From: an uncultured Acidimicrobiales bacterium
GTDB taxonomy: Bacteria > Actinomycetota > Acidimicrobiia > Acidimicrobiales > CATQHL01
Assembly (NCBI GenBank): GCA_958295925.1
Contig: CATQHL010000001.1
Span: 1,067,931-1,131,930, forward strand
DNA length: 64,000 bases
Direction: 5' to 3'
The position numbers were made by a program, and so were the translations under genes. The first letter of the stretch is position 1; the number at the start of each line of letters is the position of its first letter. Shown here piece by piece: positions 58,928 to 64,000 of the stretch. The notes beneath the pieces were generated by a model. It was not told the origin of the DNA, ran no database searches, and saw only the letters and a program-made list of their open reading frames with translations.

Positions 58928-60094
58928 TCAGACTGATTCATGCATGTCTCCGGGCAGGTCGCTGCGTGCATAGGCCGCCGTGACCGGGCCTTCATAGGCC
59001 ACTCTCACCCGCTCCCCTACCTGGAACCGCGGCACCCGCGACGAACGAGCGATTAGCGCAGTTCCATTGACCCGAACCCGGTACTCGTTTGCCTCGCTGA
59101 AGTAGCTGCGAGCCTCAATGTGACCCATTACACCGCCGCGTTCGGCTGAGCCCATGAGTGTTACGTGAGATGGGCGCACCAGAACCGATACGTCTCCACC
59201 AGAAGAGCGACGTATCGGAATCTCACCCAGCGGCGTGAGGGCGCTAGAGCCCTCGGCAGTCCCGCACAAAAAGTTGGTCTCCCCCAGAAAGTCTGCCACC
59301 CAGGGTGTGACAGGGAAGTTGAACACCTCGTCGGGGTCTCCCTGCTGAAGGATTTTCCCATCTTTCATAACAGCCACCTCGTTGCCGAGGATGAACGCTT
59401 CGTCGGGATCGTGCGTGACGATCACCGCTGTTGCGCCGATGCTGTTGAGCATGTCCCTTACCTCGACGCAAAGAGAGCGTCGGAGTTGGGCGTCGATCCC
59501 CTGGAATGGTTCGTCGAGAAGCATTACCCGGGGTCGGGGTGCCAGGGCACGGGCCATCGCCACCCGCTGCTGCTGACCACCTGAGAGGGTCCCAGGAACG
59601 CGTCTCTCGAAGCCTTCAAGCTTGACGAAGCTCAGAATTTCGGCGACCCGCTCCGCTCGATCGTGCCTAGGCAGACCGTAACCTACGTTTTGGCCCACCG
59701 AGAGGTGGGGAAACAAGGCGTTCTGCTGGAAGAGCATGCCGATGCGACGCTTCTCGGGAGGGATGTGAACGCTGTCGCCAGTCAGCAGCCAATCGCCTAG
59801 CCACACCTCCCCAGAGTCCACGCCCGCAAGACCGGCGATTGCCCGGAGCAGGGTTGTCTTGCCGCATCCGCTCGGGCCGAGCACCGCAAGTCTGCGACCC
59901 GTGGGCACCAGGAGCTCAGCTTCGCGCAGAACCTCGACGCCCTCGTAGGACTTGCACACGCCCGAGAGCCTCAAGTCGTGGAAGTGTCCTTCCGGCACCT
60001 CGTGGGAGGGGACGGACGAAACTTCCTCAGAGGCAGTGCCAGTCGAGAACATCAGAGCAACATCCATACCTTGTTTCCTATCATAATTAAGCAT
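58928..60094 (-). CDS. fbpC: Ferric iron ABC transporter ATPase (FbpC type)
   Basis: 388 aa. Walker A GPSGCGKTT, FQQNALFPHLSVGQNVGYGL (Q-loop), LSGGQQQRVAMARAL, Walker B MLLDEPFQGID and VTHDPDEA, then a C-terminal TOBE domain. First gene of the operon. ATG 60094 has AGGG upstream; ATG 60067 is an alternative. The AT-rich 60070-60115 region ahead of it probably holds the promoter. Confidence 0.94.
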   Translation of the reverse strand: MLNYDRKQGMDVALMFSTGTASEEVSSVPSHEVPEGHFHDLRLSGVCKSYEGVEVLREAELLVPTGRRLAVLGPSGCGKTTLLRAIAGLAGVDSGEVWLGDWLLTGDSVHIPPEKRRIGMLFQQNALFPHLSVGQNVGYGLPRHDRAERVAEILSFVKLEGFERRVPGTLSGGQQQRVAMARALAPRPRVMLLDEPFQGIDAQLRRSLCVEVRDMLNSIGATAVIVTHDPDEAFILGNEVAVMKDGKILQQGDPDEVFNFPVTPWVADFLGETNFLCGTAEGSSALTPLGEIPIRRSSGGDVSVLVRPSHVTLMGSAERGGVMGHIEARSYFSEANEYRVRVNGTALIARSSRVPRFQVGERVRVAYEGPVTAAYARSDLPGDMHESV

Positions 60095-60184
60095 AGTTTA
60101 CAACCCTGAATGAATCTTGCCAAACATCTTCGATTGGCAGCTCGGATCTCTGGCGCGGCACCTGCGCCAGAGAGCAGCCCAGGA

Positions 60185-62296
60185 TCAGGTAATCGCCGCT
60201 GCCGCTCGTGCAAGACCAGGGGGGAGGACTTGGCTGTGCACCACGCAAAGGCGTCGAGTGGCCCTGGTCAGCGCCACGTAAAGCATGCGTAACCCTGAAG
60301 CACCATCTGCAACAATCTGCGAGGGTTCCACCAAGACCGCCACGTCCACCTCCAGGCCCTTTACGAGGCGTACCGGCACCACCGAGACGCGCTTTTCCAG
60401 CGCATGTGCCTCTGCCAAGACATGATCCACCCCGACCGACCGCAGGGCCTGGGAAATCGCATCCGCCATCGCCGAGGCGCAAATCACAACCAGGTTCCCT
60501 GACCTCAAAGAATCAAGCTCTCCACGGGCACTCAGAGCGGCCTCCCTGGCCAGATCAGCCGGGCGAACCCGTCGGAACCAGGGAGGATCCCCCTCTTCTC
60601 GAACAGACTTGGGAATGGACAGGTTGTCAATGCCTACTGAAGCCGCCAGTTTCATAATCGACTGCGGCAACCGATAGCCAATGGAGAGTTCCGCAAACCT
60701 GCTGCCCGAACGGGGCGATAGCTGGTTGATAATGCTCTCCCAGGAGTTGTGTGGCCACGCCCCGGAGGACTGTGCAATATCCCCGACCAGGGTGAACGAC
60801 CCGCTCAAAGAACGTCGCCCCACCATGCCAAGCTGCATGGGGGAGAGGTCTTGAGCTTCGTCAACCACAACGTGGCCGTATGTGCGGATGTTCGCGAATG
60901 CGTTTTCACGGGCTTGCCCCGGCCTCGGCCCTAGCAAGACCTGCGCCTCGTCGAGCAGCGGAACGTCCTCGTACTTCCAGACGACCGAATCGGGGTGGGG
61001 GCTGCGAGGGCGGTAGAGGTTTTCCGCTTCCCCTTCAAGCAACGTTCTTCCGGCAGAGCGCAACAGTGCACGGCTCCCGAAAAGGTCATGGAGAAGTTGA
61101 GCTGGACTCAGAATCGGCCACATCCACTCAAGCGCCTCGCGAATCTGTCTGGATTCCCTGTGAGCGTCGGCTACTTCCTCAGGGCTCAGGCGCGAACGAG
61201 CACTTGAGGCCAGCGCTTCGAACACCCTCGAAGTCAGGATTCGACGACAGGAGTTGTGCGGGCGGCCGCTGCTTCCTACACCCGCAACTATCTCCTTGCT
61301 AGCGGCCACCGAGAGAGTGAGCCTCTGCAGACCGTGAGTAATCTCGAGAGGCTTTCTCAGTGGCTGCCGGCGGTCGCGAACAGCCAGACGAAGGAACTCG
61401 CGCATGCGCTCGTCGCCTTTTAGTCGCGCCGTCGCCTCTTCGTCGTAACCCTTGACAGTCACGTCGGGCACCAGCCCGCCGATCGTCACGAGATCCACCC
61501 CGGCCTCCCCAAGGGAAGGCAGCACCTGCTCCACGTAAGTGAGGAAGACGGGGTTGGGGCCAATGACCAGCACCCCCTGCGTGGCCAGGGGAAAGCGGTG
61601 GGTGTAGATGAGGTAGGCAGCGCGATGAAGCGCAACGACCGTCTTTCCTGTACCTGGGCCGCCCTGCACGATCAAGACGCCAGACAGGGGTGAGCGAATC
61701 ACGGCGTCCTGCTCGGCTTGGATGGTGGCGGTCACGTCGGGCAGGCGCCCGGTTCTAGGGGCCACCAGGGCCGACCGCAGCGCCCCCTCGCCCACAAGGT
61801 GATGACTGGTGTCGTCGAGAGCCGCCTGGGCTTCGGGCCTGAAGCGCTCATCACTGATCCCGAGCAGTTCCCTCCCGCGCGTGCTGAAGTGGCGGCGCAG
61901 GCAGATGCCCATCGGCTGGCTTGACCCGGCTCGAAAGAAAGGCTCGGCCACTGGCGCCCGCCAGTCGCTCACGACCTGGTTTTGCTCATCGTCCCAAACC
62001 CCCACCCGTCCTATGTAGAAGGTCTCGCCGGAAGCCTCCGTATCGATTCGCCCAAAGCAGAGAGAGCGGTTGCCCAGATCAAGCTCGGCCAACCGCTGGA
62101 ATACCTTGTGCTCCATGACGTCTCGCTCGTATCTTGCGGCTTGAGTGCCGCCGGGGCCTTGGGGGACTTCCTCCCAATAGCCGCGAACCCGCCTTCGGGC
62201 AGACTCCAGGCAGTCGTGGGCACGATCTATGTATGCCTGTTCGTACTGAATCTCGGATGTCTTCAACTCGCCCTCGCCCACCATATGCAAGTTCAC
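60185..62296 (-). CDS. helD: HelD-type helicase (RNA polymerase recycling factor)
   Basis: 703 aa, UvrD-like superfamily 1. An N-terminal coiled-coil-like arm (EQAYIDRAHDCLESARRRV), the HelD-typical FGRID...GETFYIGRVGV and VSDWRAPVAEPFFRA, Walker A GGPGTGKTVVALHRAAYL, DEAQDLSP and the C-terminal MLYVALTRAT. HelD removes stalled RNA polymerase from DNA in firmicutes and actinobacteria, in some cases giving rifamycin tolerance. It stands between the iron operon and hemE. Confidence 0.9.
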   Translation of the reverse strand: MNLHMVGEGELKTSEIQYEQAYIDRAHDCLESARRRVRGYWEEVPQGPGGTQAARYERDVMEHKVFQRLAELDLGNRSLCFGRIDTEASGETFYIGRVGVWDDEQNQVVSDWRAPVAEPFFRAGSSQPMGICLRRHFSTRGRELLGISDERFRPEAQAALDDTSHHLVGEGALRSALVAPRTGRLPDVTATIQAEQDAVIRSPLSGVLIVQGGPGTGKTVVALHRAAYLIYTHRFPLATQGVLVIGPNPVFLTYVEQVLPSLGEAGVDLVTIGGLVPDVTVKGYDEEATARLKGDERMREFLRLAVRDRRQPLRKPLEITHGLQRLTLSVAASKEIVAGVGSSGRPHNSCRRILTSRVFEALASSARSRLSPEEVADAHRESRQIREALEWMWPILSPAQLLHDLFGSRALLRSAGRTLLEGEAENLYRPRSPHPDSVVWKYEDVPLLDEAQVLLGPRPGQARENAFANIRTYGHVVVDEAQDLSPMQLGMVGRRSLSGSFTLVGDIAQSSGAWPHNSWESIINQLSPRSGSRFAELSIGYRLPQSIMKLAASVGIDNLSIPKSVREEGDPPWFRRVRPADLAREAALSARGELDSLRSGNLVVICASAMADAISQALRSVGVDHVLAEAHALEKRVSVVPVRLVKGLEVDVAVLVEPSQIVADGASGLRMLYVALTRATRRLCVVHSQVLPPGLARAAAAIT

Positions 62297-62358
62297 TATT
62301 CTATTCTCAGCTTGAAGGCTGACGAATAGGCCAGAGAGCCTCAGGTAAGGTTTTTGGC

Positions 62359-63402
62359 GTGCCGGCCGACTCCTTCCTGAGAGCCTGTCGGCTTGAACCA
62401 GTAGAGAGGGTTCCGATCTGGTTCATGCGTCAGGCGGGCAGGTCGCTTCCCGAGTACCACGCCACACGGGGGGAAAGCACCCTGCTTGATGCGGTGGCGC
62501 ACCCGGAAATGGCGGCTGAGCTGACTCTCCAGCCTGTCCGGCGTTACGGGGTGGACGCCGCGATCCTGTTTTCCGACATCATGGTGCCGCTTTGGGCCAT
62601 CGGCTTCGGCGTGGACATCGTCCCGGGCGTCGGCCCGGTAGTGGAACGCGCCTTTCGAAGCCGAGCCGACCTGAAGCGGCTGCGCGGGCTGGAGCCGGAC
62701 GACATCCCCTTCCTGGAGGAGACCGTGCAAGGAATCAAAAGTGAGTTGGACATCCCGCTCATTGGCTTCGGCGGAGCGCCCTTTACCTTGGCCGGCTACC
62801 TCATAGAAGGTCGGCCTTCGACCCGTCTTCACATGACCAAGAAGCTGATGCTCACCTGCGAGGCTCTGTGGTTCAACCTGATGGACCGACTGGCCAGTTT
62901 GGTGATCGCCTCGCTGGAGGCACAAGTGTCCGCAGGCGTGGACGCACTTCAAATCTTTGACAGCTGGGGCGGCGTCCTGGGGCCTGACCACTACCGCAGG
63001 TATGCGTTCCCTGCGCACCGGAGAGTGCTGGAGGCTGTGCGCGCAATGGGCGTGCCCTCCATCCTGTTCGGGCTCGGCGCAGGACACCTGCTCGAGCAGT
63101 TCGCAGAGATGGCCGACGTGGTGGGAATCGACTGGCGCATCCCGCTGGAAGAGGCCCGCAGAAAACTGGGGCCAGGCGTTGCGGTTCAGGGAAACCTTGA
63201 CCCGTCGGTCTGCCTTGCGCCCTGGGAAACAGTTGAACACTGCGCCAGAGCGATTATTCGCCAGAATGCCGCAAGGCGGGGCTTCATTTTTAATCTCGGG
63301 CACGGGGTCTTGCCCGAGACCGACCCTGCGAATCTGGAAAGGCTCGTGGAGTTCGTCCACAGAGAGACCGAAAATCCCGACCGGATGGAGGATGTCCGCT
63401 GA
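62359..63402 (+). CDS. hemE: Uroporphyrinogen decarboxylase
   Basis: 347 aa; removes four carboxyls from uroporphyrinogen III to give coproporphyrinogen III. Opening signature PIWFMRQAGRSLPEY (residues 19-33) with catalytic-site Arg, FSDIMVP, GFGGAPFTLAGYLIEG and the C-terminal GFIFNLGHGVLPETDP. GTG start at 62359. Its TGA overlaps the next ATG by 1 nt, so hemE and the following oxidase are coupled. Confidence 0.97.
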   Translation: MPADSFLRACRLEPVERVPIWFMRQAGRSLPEYHATRGESTLLDAVAHPEMAAELTLQPVRRYGVDAAILFSDIMVPLWAIGFGVDIVPGVGPVVERAFRSRADLKRLRGLEPDDIPFLEETVQGIKSELDIPLIGFGGAPFTLAGYLIEGRPSTRLHMTKKLMLTCEALWFNLMDRLASLVIASLEAQVSAGVDALQIFDSWGGVLGPDHYRRYAFPAHRRVLEAVRAMGVPSILFGLGAGHLLEQFAEMADVVGIDWRIPLEEARRKLGPGVAVQGNLDPSVCLAPWETVEHCARAIIRQNAARRGFIFNLGHGVLPETDPANLERLVEFVHRETENPDRMEDVR

Positions 63403-64000
63403 TGGCCGGCGGCCGTGGTCGGCGGATCTGCGTAGTAGGCGCCGGCATCGCCGGCTTGGCGGCCGGTTGGGAAGTCCGGGAGAAGGCCGATCTCACAATC
63501 TTGGAAAGCAGCCCTCAGGCAGGGGGGGCGATCAAGACGTCCAAGTGCTCTGGGGTCGCAATAGACGAAGCTGCCGACTCTTTTCTTTCACGTGATCGGG
63601 TGGCCTTGGACCTCTGCGAAGAGCTGGGGATTGGCCCGGACCTTGTTTCCCCTGCAACTGCAAGCGCCTCCGTGTACTTGGACGGGGAACTGAGACCTCT
63701 GCCGGCGTCGCAGTTTCTCGGAGTGCCCCTCAGGCCGAAGGAAGTGGACGAAGATCTGCTCTCATCCTTAGGGCGCTCTGCCTTGCTGGCCGACCTTGAG
63801 CGTGGGGAGGGACACGGCGAATCGGCGGACGAGGGCGATGTGAGCGTGGGCGAGCTTGTCCGATCGAGGCTGGGCGACGAAGTGGCAGAGCGCCTGGTGG
63901 GGCCTCTTGTAGACACGATAAGCGCAGGCGACTTCGACCTTCTCAGCGCGCAGGCCGTAACCCCGCTGCTAATGGCCGCGGCGCTGCGTGGGGGAAGCTT
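63402..64000 (+). CDS. hemY: Coproporphyrinogen/protoporphyrinogen oxidase, partial at window edge
   Basis: ATG 63402 overlaps the hemE stop; the first 199 codons are inside the window. It begins with the FAD loop VVGAGIAGLAAGWEV and ESSPQAGGAIKTS, and shows the DEAADSFLSR and GPLVDTISAG segments of the HemY/HemG oxidase family. Gram-positive members act on coproporphyrinogen. The gene continues beyond 64000. Confidence 0.92.
   Translation, partial: MAGGRGRRICVVGAGIAGLAAGWEVREKADLTILESSPQAGGAIKTSKCSGVAIDEAADSFLSRDRVALDLCEELGIGPDLVSPATASASVYLDGELRPLPASQFLGVPLRPKEVDEDLLSSLGRSALLADLERGEGHGESADEGDVSVGELVRSRLGDEVAERLVGPLVDTISAGDFDLLSAQAVTPLLMAAALRGGS

Noticed and set aside
60070-60115. DtxR-box upstream of fbpC
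   Set aside because: The AT-rich stretch has no convincing 19-bp palindrome of the TTAGG...CCTAA type.
62341-63360. 339-codon open frame antisense to hemE
   Set aside because: hemE is unambiguous and the antisense product has no family features.

Overview
The window is a high-GC chromosomal segment of an actinobacterium, probably class Acidimicrobiia or a close relative. The reasons are a mycobacterial-type serC, a HelD-type helicase, a DUF3499-like protein, a leucine-codon leuA attenuator, many GTG/TTG starts and numerous Thr-rich lipoproteins. Lineage is inferred from protein character only. No gene-free stretch exceeds about 300 bases.

Region 1 (1-8.7 kb) is a defence-type accessory island. 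A type III restriction-modification pair (mod, res) is read leftwards. The mod frame is broken at a run of 14 G beside a 16-bp-period direct repeat, which suggests phase variation. Upstream of mod is a remnant winged-helix gene with a 12-bp repeat array and an in-frame amber codon. Next come a GmrSD-like nuclease (DUF262 + HNH) fused to an AlbA_2 domain and a divergent three-Cys DUF5131 gene. A 70-bp tandem repeat overlaps the 3' end of res.

Region 2 (8.9-30.9 kb) is mostly core metabolism: a WrbA-like flavoprotein, initiator tRNA-Met, two tandem beta-propeller lipoproteins, a dienelactone hydrolase, leuA with leader peptide and terminator, serA without an ACT domain, a serine peptidase, an aminotransferase, an ADP-ribosylglycohydrolase, serC, rsgA, a membrane-tethered molybdopterin oxidoreductase, cobO, an AIM24 protein and an SDR.

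Region 3 (31-40 kb) is the complete F-type ATP synthase operon (atpZ-I-B-E-F-H-A-G-D-C, read leftwards) preceded by glyA. The b subunit has a signal peptide and an external extension.

Region 4 (40-50.8 kb) holds a YxxxK-less SDR, an ATZ/TRZ-type amidohydrolase and two fold-type II PLP enzymes, which may form a small catabolic cluster. A cell-envelope set follows: a PQQ-like propeller protein, a DUF3499-like protein, three tandem LysM lipoproteins, a small membrane protein and an SGNH hydrolase lipoprotein.

Region 5 (50.9-64 kb) has a 1-Cys peroxiredoxin, a MacB-type ABC exporter and a DtxR-family metalloregulator facing an FbpABC-type ferric iron importer. It ends with HelD, hemE and the start of hemY/hemG. 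Iron sensing, iron uptake and heme synthesis therefore sit together.
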